A stretch of 64,000 nt of DNA from Meghimatium bilineatum (taxonomy: Eukaryota; Mollusca; Gastropoda; Stylommatophora; Philomycidae): the NCBI GenBank assembly GCA_034231615.1, contig CM067298.1:67785591-67849590 (forward strand), written 5' to 3'. Within the stretch, counting starts at the first letter, position 1; every line of letters starts with the position of its first letter. Below are positions 11,601 through 26,600 of the stretch, piece by piece. The position numbers and the translations under genes are program-made. Below the pieces are notes generated by a model, which saw only the letters and a list, made by a program, of their open reading frames with translations, was not told the DNA's origin and did not search any database.

Positions 11601-14600
11601 TCCCCAGCAATCACTATATTGGGGGCCACCTGGAGTAAGAAGAAGAGGGAGACCTAGAGAAACTCTACGAAGAACCATTAATAGAGAAGGCATGTCAATG
11701 AACCTAAACAACACGCAACAATTGAAAGACCTGGCAACACAAAGACAGAAATGGAAAGCTATGGTTTCTGCCCTATGCGCCGCCTATGGCCCTGGAGGAA
11801 CATAACATAACATTACTAACCTCTTCCTCTTGGCCAACCAGCTTTTTTCTACTTTGCTGATTCTCTTGCATAGACAGTGGAACTTCAAATACATGTGTCT
11901 TAGGTTGCAAAGTGCCATGTGTCATGTATTCCATCAGTCTGAACATTGCAAGATGATCACTATAATGTATGCACAAGTCTAAGGCCCACAGTTGTTGAAC
12001 CATCTGGATTTGTTTTAGAATAAATATTTTATTATTGATTGAAGATGTCTTTCTGCCAATTTTTATTATCTATGGAACCAACAATGTCATTTAGTAATTG
12101 TTGTGCATGAGGCCACCTGTGTCATATACTTGTTGTGTATGGAGCCAACAATGTCATCATGTAGTTGTGTATGGAAGCCAGCAATGCCATCTTGTATGGA
12201 GCCAACAATGTCATCATGTAGTTCATGTAGTTGTGTATGGTAGCCAACAATATCATCATGTATGGAGCCACCACTGTCATCATGTAGTTGTTGTGTATGG
12301 AGCCTACAATGTCATCATGGTATAAAACTTGATTTGTTTGTGTCATGAAAGCAAAAACAAATGTAAACACACACAATATACTTGTAAAACTACAATTATC
12401 TTCTGTCTTAAAGTCCATCACAATATCATCATGTAGTTATTGTGTATAGAGCCAACAATATCATCATGTAGTTATTGTGTATGGAGCTAACAAGGTCATC
12501 ACGTATGAAGCCAACATTGTCATATAATTGTTATGTATGAAGCTAGTAATGTCAATCGGTAATCAGTGTTGTGAATGGAAAAACAAGGTTATAATGTAAT
12601 CAGTGTTGCACGTGGAGCCAACAAGACTGGAAATAGCTAGCAAAAAACTTAGCATGGAGATCAATGCAGCTAAGAGTAAAATTTTGGTGAATAGAAGTAC
12701 TAAGGTAGTCCCAACCAATATAAAGCTTAACAATGGAAGGTTTGAGGAGATTTTGATTTTTATTTATCTAGGAGCCCAGATTAGTGGTAATGATGAATCA
12801 ACAGCTGAAGTTAAGAAAAAACTAACAATGACCATGGCAAGATTAACCACCACCTGAAAAAGAAAGATCACCACCTGTGTTAAAATTAATGTACACATAA
12901 ATCTTTGGTTTTATCAATATTTCTATATGGCTGTGAGACTTGGACTCACCCAAACTGCAGACTTTGGGTTTTTTTTTAATCCAGGCATTTGAAAACAATT
13001 GCTATAGATGTGTATTAGGTAGGCCTATTTGTTACCAAGAACATAAAACCAATGTGTTTTTGCGTGATAGAATTAATGTAGCAAAAACATTAAAGAATCA
13101 TCAATAACCAGAACACACAATGAAGCAAAAAAACTAACACCGTGACCTGCTATGAATGTTATGAGAAGAAATTAAGGAGCGTTGTGTGTGGATTGAATGA
13201 AAACACACACAAATTTTAGAAAATTAATATGCTATGTTGAAAGGTGTAAAATCACAGATTTGCTGTAAGCTTGCAACCCAACATATTTAAATGGTGGAAA
13301 TCACAAAGAAAAATATAATTGAATATAACAATAATAATAATAATAATAATAACAAAATAATAGTAATAACAATAATAAACTCATAACTCAATAAAGTTAT
13401 AGGGTAAGAATCCATGTAAGAATCAGCACAAAAAAACCTTCCAAACATCCCTATCGTCATAAGGAAAGTGTGGAAGAATCATACCCTGACCACTCCTTTA
13501 TGTTATCAAGCCATAATTATCTTTGTACATTTTTTCTTCTTTTGCTCTCAACTAAAGCGAATGAAGAAGCAATCACTTTTGGAAAATTTTCAACATCTTG
13601 CACTATGTTTTAGAGGCTAAGACATAACTCAGCACATCAGAATAGACCAATGATCTATTCCATTTAGAAGTTGTAACTGTGATAACACACTACATCCCTG
13701 CTGTCAAGTGAGCATGAGTAAAGAAGGAAAGTATGGTTCCAAAAAAAGTTACAATGAAATACTGATGTCTGAAGTCATAAGACTCAGATATTGCAACCAT
13801 CTGCCGAAGACGGATGTGTTGGGCCATTGGCACAAATAAAACTGCGACACAATGCATTTCCATTCTCTGGACTACATCCTGCTGGAAATCATGGTCCTGC
13901 TACAAGATAGATCCAGCGGGAGTTTGAGAATGAACGCTGAAGAAGAAGAAGATATTGTAACCTCACTGTAAATTACAACGCAACGTAACGAACACACTAT
14001 TAATGCACAATTAAGAAGTACTATTCTTTTACAGTTGATTGTTAATTTTGAATAACAAAATTCAAATAAAAAAACTTACTGTTTTTGGATGAATGAAAGT
14101 TACAAAATCAATTCTTAAATATCCCACAATACTCCTTGATTTGCATGCATCAGCAATTTTTTGGCATGCAGAATTGAGTACAGAAGGTTCAATGGAAGAC
14201 TGTGGAACAGATACACCCCAACATGAGAACTGACTCTCTGCATGAATCTGGTCTCCACATGTCATTAAGGTAACAACTCCAGTGGGTTCGATCAGAATAT
14301 CAGTCACAAGAGTGGTGATATTTTCAGATGGTGGACAAGCTTCTATTATGCCACCTGCATGGTATAAAATTTAATTTGTGTCATGAAGCAGAAATAAATG
14401 TAAACACACACAATATAAATGCTACTATTATTTTCTGTCTTAAAGTCCATTACTTTTTATTTCACAGTTATAAATTATTTGCACAAAAATAACAGGAGTG
14501 ATTGTTATAAAACTAGAACTATATGAATAATAAAGAGACAAATCTTCAGTCTGTGGGAACAACATATTTAGATGATATTTAATAAGATGTTTAATCGCCC

Positions 14601-17600
14601 GTGTGTTGCCGGGGCCCGAAAGGAGAGCAAAGAATAGCAACACTGTTTACCTTCCATGCATGTCGTAAAAGGCGACTAAAGAGGTTATGGGATGGAGTTG
14701 GCTGTCCCATCCCATATAGGGTCAGTGACCCAAAGCCATGCTGAAGTCGGATGTGTCAGGCCAAAAGGCGCAGATATCACAGCAATGCTGTAAATCATGA
14801 CACAACACATTCCATTCTCCGGACTACATCCTGCTAATCTGCAGGAGTTTGAGAACGAACATAGAAGAAGAAGAAGAAGATGTATAATAATAATAATCTA
14901 TGAATAAAATTAACAAGTTCTTTTTAGATTCAGTGGGCATGAAGGAGAGTGTGTCTAAAAAGAAGATCACAGGTCAAAAGATGTTAAGAATCACTGCATT
15001 AGATCACTAGAATTAATCGTGGGAGACATGTAGCCATGGCCAAGAATCATTTTAAAATGTGTATTTTTACAAATAATCTTTGTTCCATCTACTGACAATG
15101 ACAGAATCAGCAATATAACCTTCAAATAAAAAGATTATTGACATAAATACCTGAATAGATTTTTATAGATGAAAATTGGAAAGAAAAAAATAAAACCTGG
15201 ACAAAAACCTTATGTTGATAAGTTTGAGAATATGACATTACCTTGAGATACAAATGCCTGCAGGAATTTCTCCCAAGTTGGAAATATTTTGTTATTGACT
15301 GGCTGTGCATAGTTCTGCAATATATCTGGAATTTCAGCATGAATTTTTATATATCCTGCTTCCTGTTGAGAAAAAATTATGAAATCCTGAAGTTGTTATA
15401 TCTATTTAAACCAAATATTGAAAGTTGAAGTAATCAAAATCACATTTTAATAAGACAAATGAAAATAGGCAGATGAGAACTATCCATATTCCTTCATTTA
15501 TATGTACATTTCAGATGACAACATTAGGAATGCTAGTTGCTTTAAAATGCCAAATCCATAATCAGGTTCAGAAGTAACACCAGATTGTCACTATAATTAT
15601 CTAGAAGTGTTATATATTCTAGTGAAAAGGTATAATATATCTCACTGTAGACCACAGACACTCACTACTTCCACAAAATTACATTAACTCTTGGCAGAAA
15701 ATATAGAGCTTGGGTCAGTAGAAAGACCTCAGATCTTGAAACTAACCAACTTATAGTTGACAATGTCATCATCGTTTAAACAGGGATCTGTGCGTCATGG
15801 TGAGAGATCTGGATAGAGTTCTATAGGCAGTGCTACTGCAAGCTTACATATTATTATACACTGCGAGTCCTATGTCAGGGTTACATGTTAAGATACACTG
15901 CGAGTCCTATGTCAGTGTTACTGACACTGACATAGAATTCACAGTCTTAACATGTAAACCCTGCAGTAACACTGACAAAGGAATCAGTGTATCTTAACAT
16001 GTAAACCCTGCAGTAACACTGACATAGGACTCACAGCGCATCTTAACATGTAACAGGGTTTATATATAAAGATGTGATGTCATCACGACAACATGACGCT
16101 GTGTTTTCTTTCTGTGGTGCAGGGATGTATGTTATTTATTATATTCAGTGAATTAATGTTTAGTCGACAATAAGACAATGTATCGGGATAATATCTTGAA
16201 GGTCATTTCGTTAATGGATTAAAAGATAACAACAAAGTGAACGCATTATCAAGTTTAGAAGTCTTTATGTGGATGCGTACGAAGTAAAGGTTGTGACCTA
16301 GTTAAATGTTAGTGAAGCACTCAGCGCGAAGTTCAAACGTGATGTAGTGTTAATATCAGTAAAGTGCAATGGAGACAGAGAGAGAAAACACATCCATGTA
16401 ACCACATTGTAAGGACAGCTGGAGAGGAGATGGGCACCACTAGCTAAACCTTTCGCCCACTGAAATACTAAAATGGATAACCACACACAGAGAATGAATA
16501 ACAAAGTTCTTAAAATAACAAATGTGGGAGTTTGACAAGGATGCATAATGTCTCCAGTATTTTTCAACATATACCTAGAGCACATCATTCAGGAGACATT
16601 ATATGATTACAATAAGTCTATATCAATCGGAGGTCACCCTGTTTGCAACTTGCATTTCGCTGATGATATTGATATTATAGCTGGGTCAGAACATGCATTT
16701 CAAGAGTTAATTGCAAAGTTGGAAAAAGTTACCAGCAAGTACGGAATGGAAATCAATACAGAAAAGAGCAAAATCTTGGTTAACAGCAGAGACACAGAAA
16801 TGCAGACTAACATAATGATGAATGGACATAAGCTTGAAGTAATGAATACCTTTAAATACCTCGGATCCAGCATATGCAGCAATGGAAAATGCAAAACAGA
16901 ACTAAAAATAAGACTAGAGATGGCTTTAGCATCCTTGTCACGGTTAACGGTGATTTGGAAAAGCAACAACAGTGTTGGAGCGAAAGTCCAACTGTATAAG
17001 TCGCTGGTGCTTTCTGTTGTGCTGTATGGTTTTGAGAGTTGGACACTCACTGCAGACATGGAGAGACGATTACAGGCTTTCGAATACAATGCTGGAACAT
17101 ATTTAGAAGTAAATGAGAAAATTATAAATAGAGAATACACAAGTATGTAAGACCAACTTTGGAATTTGGGATATCAGCATGGGGTTCTAAGAATATCTCA
17201 AAAATACAAAACTGCAGCCTCAGAATTATAATGGAAGTATAAAAATTACTATAATAATAGAAATGGAAACATGCACATGTTTACTGTCAGTGGAAGAAAG
17301 AAGAAATGAAAAAATTCCTCATACAGTATGTAAAGTTCAAATATTTGGAGAGGCATTAAATGAACTAAAGAATAAGCAGACCTACAAAAGAGCAGCTCAG
17401 AAGAAAGAGGTTTCTACACTCTGAGAAAATTGAAATTACTCGCTGATACACACCAACAAAATCTAAAACCGCAGAATACATTTAACATATAAACTCAACC
17501 AGCAAGAGGAAAAGCTTTCTGAGAATTATGGATTGAATATCATGCATTATTTCAAAAATGGAAACCCTAGTACAAGTACATAAAGCAACTACGGGTATTT

Positions 17601-20600
17601 TATGGGTAGCTGTGGCCACTTTCTAATTCAACAAATATGTACATTATTTAGCGAAATGAAATATTGATAAAGATGCATTTCACAGTACATAAGACTTCTG
17701 GCGGATACAGCGAGTTACTCACTACACACTGAGAGCCCCCCCCCCAGATGACTCTGAGGAACGGAGGGGACTCTCAGTATGTAGCGTACAGATGGATACA
17801 GACCTATCAACTTTTTAATATGAGTTCAGCAAGGTCATGAAAGCTCAATGAAACTACACATAATATTTAAAGTTTGACATCCGGCCACATCTCCTCATAA
17901 TGAACCAACTAAGAACCACATATATATAGCATACCCAAAGGATATATGCGATATATAGATACATCTGCGAAAGAAGTGGTACCACATGGCAGAGCAGGAA
18001 TATATATAGTAATGTCTATGAAAAGAAATATAAAGCGCCACATGCAAATATTTCCTGAAATTCAAAGCGGAAATGGAAGCCACAACAGAGGCAGCCAAAA
18101 TGCTCATAAATTGTTTACAGACCAATCACGAACATGTAGTGTTTCTACTGATGCAATGTCAGTGTCGCAGGTACTGAAATACCCAAAGAACACAAAACAT
18201 GGAATGAAAAGAATAATTATTCTGCTATAACAAACATATTAGTAGCCCTACCTGTGCCCATTTTTTGCTCCACTTTTCCCCATACCTCTGTTCTTCTTTG
18301 AGGGCCCATCTATAACAGCGCAAATGCTTTGCTACATCACAGAAAGCGGTGCCTCTTCCATCAACCTCATCATCAAGCTTGAACAGCCATCTCTGTACAC
18401 TGAGATTCTCTGTGACAAGCTGAGCTAAACATTCATGGAGCTGATCAAGAACACGAAAAATGTGCATGTCAACTACATCAGCCATGATAAAGTAATTGTT
18501 GATAATAATCAATGTCTTTGAGAAAAATAATTGAAGCATAGTGATATACTTTTTGTTCCTCTTGCACAGAAACTGAACTATGGTGATAATATCTGCTAGT
18601 GATAGCAACATGTACTGTGTTATACTATAGAAATATATTTTTATATATTTCTATAAAAAAATATAGAAATACTATAACTTATAGTAAAGTGTTCCTTGCA
18701 TACTGTGAAACTGATCCTTGCATACTCTAATGATGATATATGATAATGATAACAGCATGTACTGTGTTATATTGAAGTGTTGAATACTATAGTGATGATA
18801 TCTGCTAGTGATAACATGTACTGTGTTATAGTGAAGTGTTGCATAGTGAAGTGGTAATGTTATCTGCTATTGATATCAGCAACATATAAGGTAGCTGAGG
18901 GCAAAGATACACAGCAGGTTTATTTCGAATGTATGGGTTTTCCTGATACTACAAGTGACTCGGGTGCCATGGTAGTGTAATATTATGTCATTCGCTAGCT
19001 GACCGGCAAACATGGATTTCGATTCCACATGTTATTTGTGGTTTGAAATAAATATTACTCCTATGTTTCAACCAGTCACCAGGAAGTAAAGTACTATGCT
19101 CTGAAAAGGCCATGGAATGGCACTATCACTACTTTGCAAGTGCGGTAGGCAATGCTAGTCAGGCAATTTCGGGTCAACCACTGACTAGGTAGCTGAGCAC
19201 TTATGGGAAACCATGTGCTATGATGCAGGTTCATAATTCATATTAACTCTACCTTTTTATACATGACAAAATGTTAGATGTCCAACCTGTGACAGAATGA
19301 AGTTTTATAGTTCAAAGACAAGATAATTTTCAACTGAGGTAAAGTATTTTTCTACTGAGTTTGATATCATTGTTTTTCAGCTTCTCACTCACTGTCTGCT
19401 GTTATCATTAATATTGTGAATTTTTATGTGCATGAACTGAAATATATATTGTGTTGTTAAGTTCTTGAGCACATTACCTTGCTAGGCTATTTTTTTTTTT
19501 TTTATTGATTTATATCACCTTTTTGCCTACAGATATTTGTACCATCAAATGGGGCACGTCCTGTTTTACTTATGTTCATAAACTCTCATTCAAATGTCTA
19601 CATGTAAGTCTTGTGTTTTCAATACCCTCACCAATGTAAGGTTGATATATGAGCTATACACTGATGATATTTTGTTGTCTAGTAGTTAGGTCTAGGTGTC
19701 AGAATACATTCAAATGCAAAAATATCGACCTTTGAGTCCCTGTGCATTACCAGAATTTTTTTTTAGAAACTAATTGAGAAACTTCATATGATTTTCCAAA
19801 ATGGAAAAGTGAAACTGTTACACAAAATTTCTGGGATACAACAATTATACATCTGCATAAATCCAACAGGAATGGTAAATCATGTAATAACCATTGAGTA
19901 ATTTCTCTACTGTCTAGGAAATATATATGCCAGAATCATTTTGGCCCTTAATGTGGTTTCAGAAAAGAGCATGGAACAACTGATATAGTCTTTTCTTTTT
20001 TTAAATTGTCCCAATTTTAATTGCAACACATCCATCTTTGGCAGGGAAAAGCTATTTTAAAAGACTATATCAATCCATTAAAGTTAATCAACTATTAGAA
20101 TTGATTCTGATTGATACTTCACCAAGCAATTAGATTCAGTTGGCTAACAAGAACAAATGATCACTACCAACGACTTGGAAGTCTTAATAACATTCAACTA
20201 AATTACATTCATACATAAGTACAAACTCAGGTAAAAATCTCAATTACCAAACACTGATCTAATCACAGAGACTTTCAGGAACTGGGAAACTCAACCAAAA
20301 GAACACTCAACTAAAGAACTACTAACTGAACTAAGACTAATTTATCTATTATCCTCTGTTTTGTCTGGCTGGATTATTCCCACAATTCATAGGCCCTATT
20401 GTCTAAAGTCACATGGTTCCACCAATCTGGGCAATTATCAATAACCTATAGTTGTGAAAAAATGTGCCTGATTCTAACATAAAGCAGATCCGTCTTCAAA
20501 TGTGATTTCTACAAAGAACAAGAATATTATTAAACTTTTCAGGCCTGTTATTTATACAAGTCCACTATTTTGTGTGGCTGAAATATATTGTCCTGATGCT

Positions 20601-23600
20601 CTTGTTTTTATTGTCCTCGTTTGTTGATATACAGAGAGCGAGCAATGTCTGTTCCTACCTTTGAGTAGGTAAATCACCCAAGTGTCGCAGGTTTTAGCAA
20701 CTTAATATCTTTCATTCTTATTTTGCATAAAACATGTCACATTTCCTTCCATTTCTTATGCACAATTTCTTATGCAACAGACTCTGTCACAATATGTATG
20801 TGCTCTGCAGAAGATAAACAATGTAGCACATTAACCTTAACCAAGCTACTCTTGCAGAAGTGCAATTTTTTTCTTTGCTGATATCTGTTCTCGCATAATT
20901 GCGAGTCATGATGTGACTCTTTTAAATGAATGTTTAACTGTATCAAGGTACATTTCATGCGATCAGTACAGTGTCCGCCCATGTGTTGCCAGAGCCCGAA
21001 AGGGGAGCAAAGAATAGCAACACTGTTTACCTTCCATGCATGTCGTAAGAGGCGACTAAGGGGGTTATGGAATGGAGCTGGCTATCCCATCCCATATAGT
21101 GACCCAAAGCCACGCTGAAGTCGGATGTGTCAGGCCGAAAGGTGCAGATATTGCAGCAATGCTGTAAACCATGACACAACACATTCCGTTCTCAGGACTA
21201 CATCCTGCTAATCTGCAGGGGTTTGAGAACGAACGCAGAAGAAGAAGAAGTACAGTGTTAGCCCTCTGGTGGAAAAATACACTTCTGCCACATTGAAACT
21301 GTGTTAAAATTGGATGGTGGAAAAATAATTCCTAAATCGAGAAACATCCAGTTCTGAATCCATAGGTGGGCTAAAATGTCATCAATATGTATACTCGCTG
21401 TAAAATCATTATGGATTGTGATTTCGATAGTAAGAAATTCTTGAGAATAATGTTATTTCCAAGTCGAAAGTTGTTTTTGTCCTTGAACAGGCATGGAACA
21501 ATGTTTTGATAGCTATTGACATTAGGTCTACGATTCTAAAACCATTTTTGGACAAGGTAAGTTTTTAAATGTTTTATTTATTAATTCCTTTTGTATGGCA
21601 CTTGATGGGTTGAAAATCAACACATCAAAAACTCATATACTAGATTTTACGAGATCCAACGACAACATAGAAATTCAAAATGTTCCATTATTAAAAGTCA
21701 ACAATTTTACATATTTAGGCACCAATCTAGCATTGGATGGAGACTCATCAAAAGAAATTTTACACCGTATTGCCCTTGCAGCGGGTGCTTTCAATAAACT
21801 ACGCAACATATGGACGTCAAACACACTAAGAAACACCACAAAACTCAAGTTATTTAACTCCAACATCATCCCTATTCTATCATATGGGTGCGAAAGTTGG
21901 AAAGCCACAAAAGCCACAGATAAAAGACTCGACTCCTTTGAAAACAAATGCCTACGTACCATTCTGAACGTTAAGTGGAGTGACTTTAAATCTAACACTA
22001 CTATAAGAGAGGAAAGCAAACAAACCTATATATCTTCCTTCATTAGACAAAGGCGTTGGACTTACATCGGCCATGTTCTCAGAATGAACAGCCTAAGAAT
22101 TCCCCAGCAATCACTATATTGGGTGCCACCTGGAGTAAGAAGAAGAGGGAGACCTAGAGAAACTCTACGAAGAACCATTAATAGAGAAGGCATGTCAATG
22201 AACCTAAACAACACGCAACAATTGAAAGACCTGGCAACACAAAGACAGAAATGGAAAGCTATGGTTTCTGCCCTATGCGCCGCCTATGGCCCTGGAGGAA
22301 CATAACATAACATGGCACTTGGAAAAAAAAATTAGACACTTATTTGCAATATGCAATTCCTTATTTGAATACACAAACATTATTATTTTAATATCTCTAA
22401 TAACAAAAAAGTTATTGCATTTTCAACACGGCAACCAAAAATTAAGGACATTTAAAAAAAAAAATCCAGTGGCAGAGGGAAGGTTTTGCTCGCTAAAGGT
22501 TAATAGTGATGGATTGAATTTGGTACCATCAAGCTTTTTGGACTAAATTCCGATTACTCCTTTGTTTAGTTCTCAACCAGTGTGGTCCCTGTCTTTATTT
22601 ATTTTGTTCCATCATTTACGTCATCTTTTTGTTTGTTTCGTTTCCACATGAATTTACATTTTTATGTATTTCCTGTTCCTATCCTTCGGGCATCTCACAT
22701 CCACATTTCACTTGAACAAGTTAGTTTGTGGTCATTTAATTTCCACTAGTCGTGCTATGATGTTATGTAAGTGCCATCTTGAAGTCCTTTTGGTCGAAAT
22801 GTCGATTATGTCCTGTATACTGTTATTTGTATGATTATATTCTGTGTACGGTTTGTATTTTTTCACGTTTGCACCTGCCATTGATAGTTTGTTAGCCTTC
22901 AACTTCATCAAGTAAGACTTCATTACCTGTGTTCTACTTAAGTACTAAAGGCTAATAGGAAAATTGTTCACTGACTGTTTTTTACCTGATCTAAACTGTA
23001 GATATCATATTCACTTGGTGGAGTCTCAATGTTTGCACTAGCAAATATTCTCTTGCATCCAGACTTTGTTGAATAAAGATGAGCTACATCTGGTTCTGGA
23101 CTCAGGATTGGAATATTCAGAAAATCTGCCACAGCAAGGTCATCCCTATGTGGCATCCCTGAAACCATAAAGGCATCTTTCCCTTTGATGAGATTTTTTA
23201 TTCTCTTTAAGGATCGTGGGCTGTATTTCAATATTGTTGAGAGGCACATTCTGTGAGTCTGAAAAATGAAAAATAAAATTAATAAAAACAATAAACACTG
23301 AAAGGCTAAATTGGTTGGGTTGGTAGTATATATTACTCAGGGCACAGAGAAAAATCTATAATTTTTGGCCATAGTTATTTTAAAGGCAATATTTATATCC
23401 AGTATTTGCCACTGTTTCCTTCAAAGTCCAGATGCACAACTGTTTGTGGGTTAAATGTAATCATGTACCTTGACCATCTTAAGATTTGCCCTGTACCTCT
23501 CAGTCGCTGAGCTGGATGACAGACTATTTCTTTAAAATGACACACCTACCCATGATCTCAAATAAATCTGAACAGTATGTCCACAAGTGCATGTGTTTAT

Positions 23601-26600
23601 GCATTATTTGAACTAAGTTGTTTGTTTGAGAACCACAGAAATTGTGAGCGATTAGCTTTATTTTTGGACAAAGAACATCATTATTTTTTTAATGTAAGAT
23701 CACTAGGTCACTATGACAATTCATCTCCTTCTAGATAGTCAAGGAGTCAGTCTGATATTTGAGAATCAGCACTCACCTCTGACTCCAAAAGTACTTGATT
23801 TTAGTCATACTTTAGGTAATTCTGGGACGTAAAGAGTCCCTTGATCATAAGGGAGTGCAGAAAAGTGTTAAGTTTTATAATTGGTTAATGGTAAAATATT
23901 GATATTGTATGCATGTTGCATACATTATTGAACCCTTAGCCTTTTACGTCATCTTCTCAAACTCCTGCTGGAACACTCTTGTAGTAGAACCATGATCCAT
24001 TCTAGATTTCCAGCAGGATATAGTCCAGAGAATGGAAATGCGTGTGTTGCCATTTTATTTGCGCCAATAGTCTGACACATCTGTCCTTGGCTGAAAATAT
24101 TAATACAAACACAGATAACTGGATACTGTTATAATTATCACACTTTTTACTAACTTTTTAATGGAGAAATTTAATATAAAACAATGTGGGTTTGCTTGAA
24201 TTGCAAAAATATATTTGAGAATTAAATAACAGTGGCTTCCCCGTAAATAACTATCTGGATTACTAAATGATGAAATATATTGTAATGTCCTTTAGATAGG
24301 CAGGAAGCATGTTCTGAGAGCTGTTTTAGTCTTAAAATTAAACACTCTAATATATAAGACAACATAATAAAATCAATATTAAATTATTAAATAGGAAAAT
24401 CTTCTTCACTCACTCTCCTGCTGGTTAAAAGGATGTATTCCAGAGAATAGAAAGGTGGTTTACAGCTTTGTTGTGACATTTGTGCTTTTCTGTTTAACCC
24501 ATCCAAATTCAGCACAGCATTTAGATCACTTGTGCCTATGGTCATAAGTCCACAGGCTGTTGGATCAGGAATCAAACAATCAACTTATGTCATGGGACAG
24601 GCAACTCCACTCCCAAACTTCCTTAATTATGTATTACAACTTGCACTGTTGCTATTTATTTCTTCACTTTGAGCCCTCTGTATTATACTGGCTTAGTCAT
24701 CTTTCACTTCTTGTTTTGTAGACTACAGAAATCCTAATCTTTACTTTCTTTATAGGTTACCTTGAGTAGTACATAGTGATATTGAAATGTGGACAAAAAT
24801 ATGTTTTAAAAAAACTAGGAATAACTTACAGGAAAACTTTTTATTGCTTCAGGTACAATAATTTTGTATCTGTCCGTCATATCACATTGGTTGTCTGGGT
24901 TGCTATTGGCTACGGCTGTGCATAGGCCAAGAAGCTTAGAGTAATACTGAAGTGTCTCATCACTGAGTGGAACTGCAGCTATATATATGACTTCCACATT
25001 GGGATCTGCACATCAAAATTATTTTGTTTAATGTAATGGCTAAATTTATATAAGAAAGATAAATTTAATGAATATGTAACATATGAAGACTTAAATCAAA
25101 AAAAATAATTGTACTCAAAAAAGACTTTCTGAATTATACAGAGATGGCTCGAGATCTAATCAATTCTGGTATCATATCACTCTGAGCTTCCAAATGTGGT
25201 GTTGAAAATATAATGAATCACGTTCTATTCTGGCTGAAAATTTTAACCAAACACAGTAAAGGAATTTTAAACAAAATGATGAATCATAGAAATGTCAAGA
25301 TTAATGTTATAATTAATTATATGCACTTTCTATTTCCAAATGATTTTTTTACCATGGCATCCAGTGGAAAGGTCACAAAAAGCTCACATAGAGATCACAT
25401 AGAGATCACATAATTGCAAAATAGGCTAGAATTTAGTTAAACTAGTTGTCTGATACTTCCAGTGATGATGAAAACATATAAGAGGCAAAATTGTCTTCAA
25501 AACAATAACATAATTCATCACAATTCTTGTATATTATTATAGCCAAAAAATGCAGAATCAATTGCTATATAACAAGGATATACAATCAAATTGTTTAAAT
25601 ATATATTTAGCATGGAAAATCTTATTGCTATAATTGGACTGCCAGAAAAACTAATGTAGAGGTGTTGAAAGAGTCAAATGCCAAACAGACCTTAATCAAC
25701 AATATAAGAAAAAAACAATCTTCTTTGTTTTGGTCACTTCATGAGACAGGCAGGTTTAGAGAACATAGTCACAACAGGCAAAATTGAAGGCAACAGAGAC
25801 AGAGGGCGACAACGTGAGAAAATATTAGACAGTATATATTTGACAATATTTGACAACCTGGCACGGAAAGGAAACAACAACGACTTTGATACATAATACT
25901 GTGGACAGAGAGCTGTGGAGAGCCATGACCACCTACGCCAGCCAGCATGGCACCTGATGATGATGATAATTGTAATGCAACCAAAATAAACAAATTTATC
26001 TTGAATAAAAAAATGAAAGTAAACACACCTTTAACATCACACAATCGAGCCATCTGGGTATTCTGCCTCAATCCAAAGTCACTCATGGTCTCTCTAATTG
26101 TTTGCTTGTACCCAAGAGATGGTATGTGGATAATCACTCGACGGGAATTTTTTATTCGCTCCCATGAAGATGCAAATATCTGAAATATTTCAAAGAGTTT
26201 ACTGTAATAGTATTCTCCTATAGAGTAGTACAAATGTACTATTGTGTTAACTGGCATGCTACAATAGTAAGTAAAATAGTAATAATTGTTCACACCATTG
26301 ATGTGTAATATTGTTATTACTGTTACAATCTAGACCTATTAAACATAATGTTCTAAAGAAAAATGTGACCAATATCAAGTTCAAGAATCTGCAAGTGTTT
26401 TGTAGCTGTTAAGTGGTGCCATCAACATTTTGTATATGAGAATTGTTTTACAAAAGTTATTTTCATCTCCTAACACACTAACTCTTAATCAATACAAGGT
26501 AACTGCATGAAACGTAACAACAATTAGACTTACGTAAAACACAGGTTTATATATCGCTTCAATGAGACACGACAGACTATAACTAAAACTAGTAGGTAAT

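Noticed and set aside
12098-12325. Repetitive protein with [11 protein letters not shown] units
   Set aside because: Translation of a degenerate minisatellite in an intron; no splice or start context.
18225-18611. A separate 128-residue gene
   Set aside because: The first half is intron; only 18252-18440 is conserved, as an IQCH exon.
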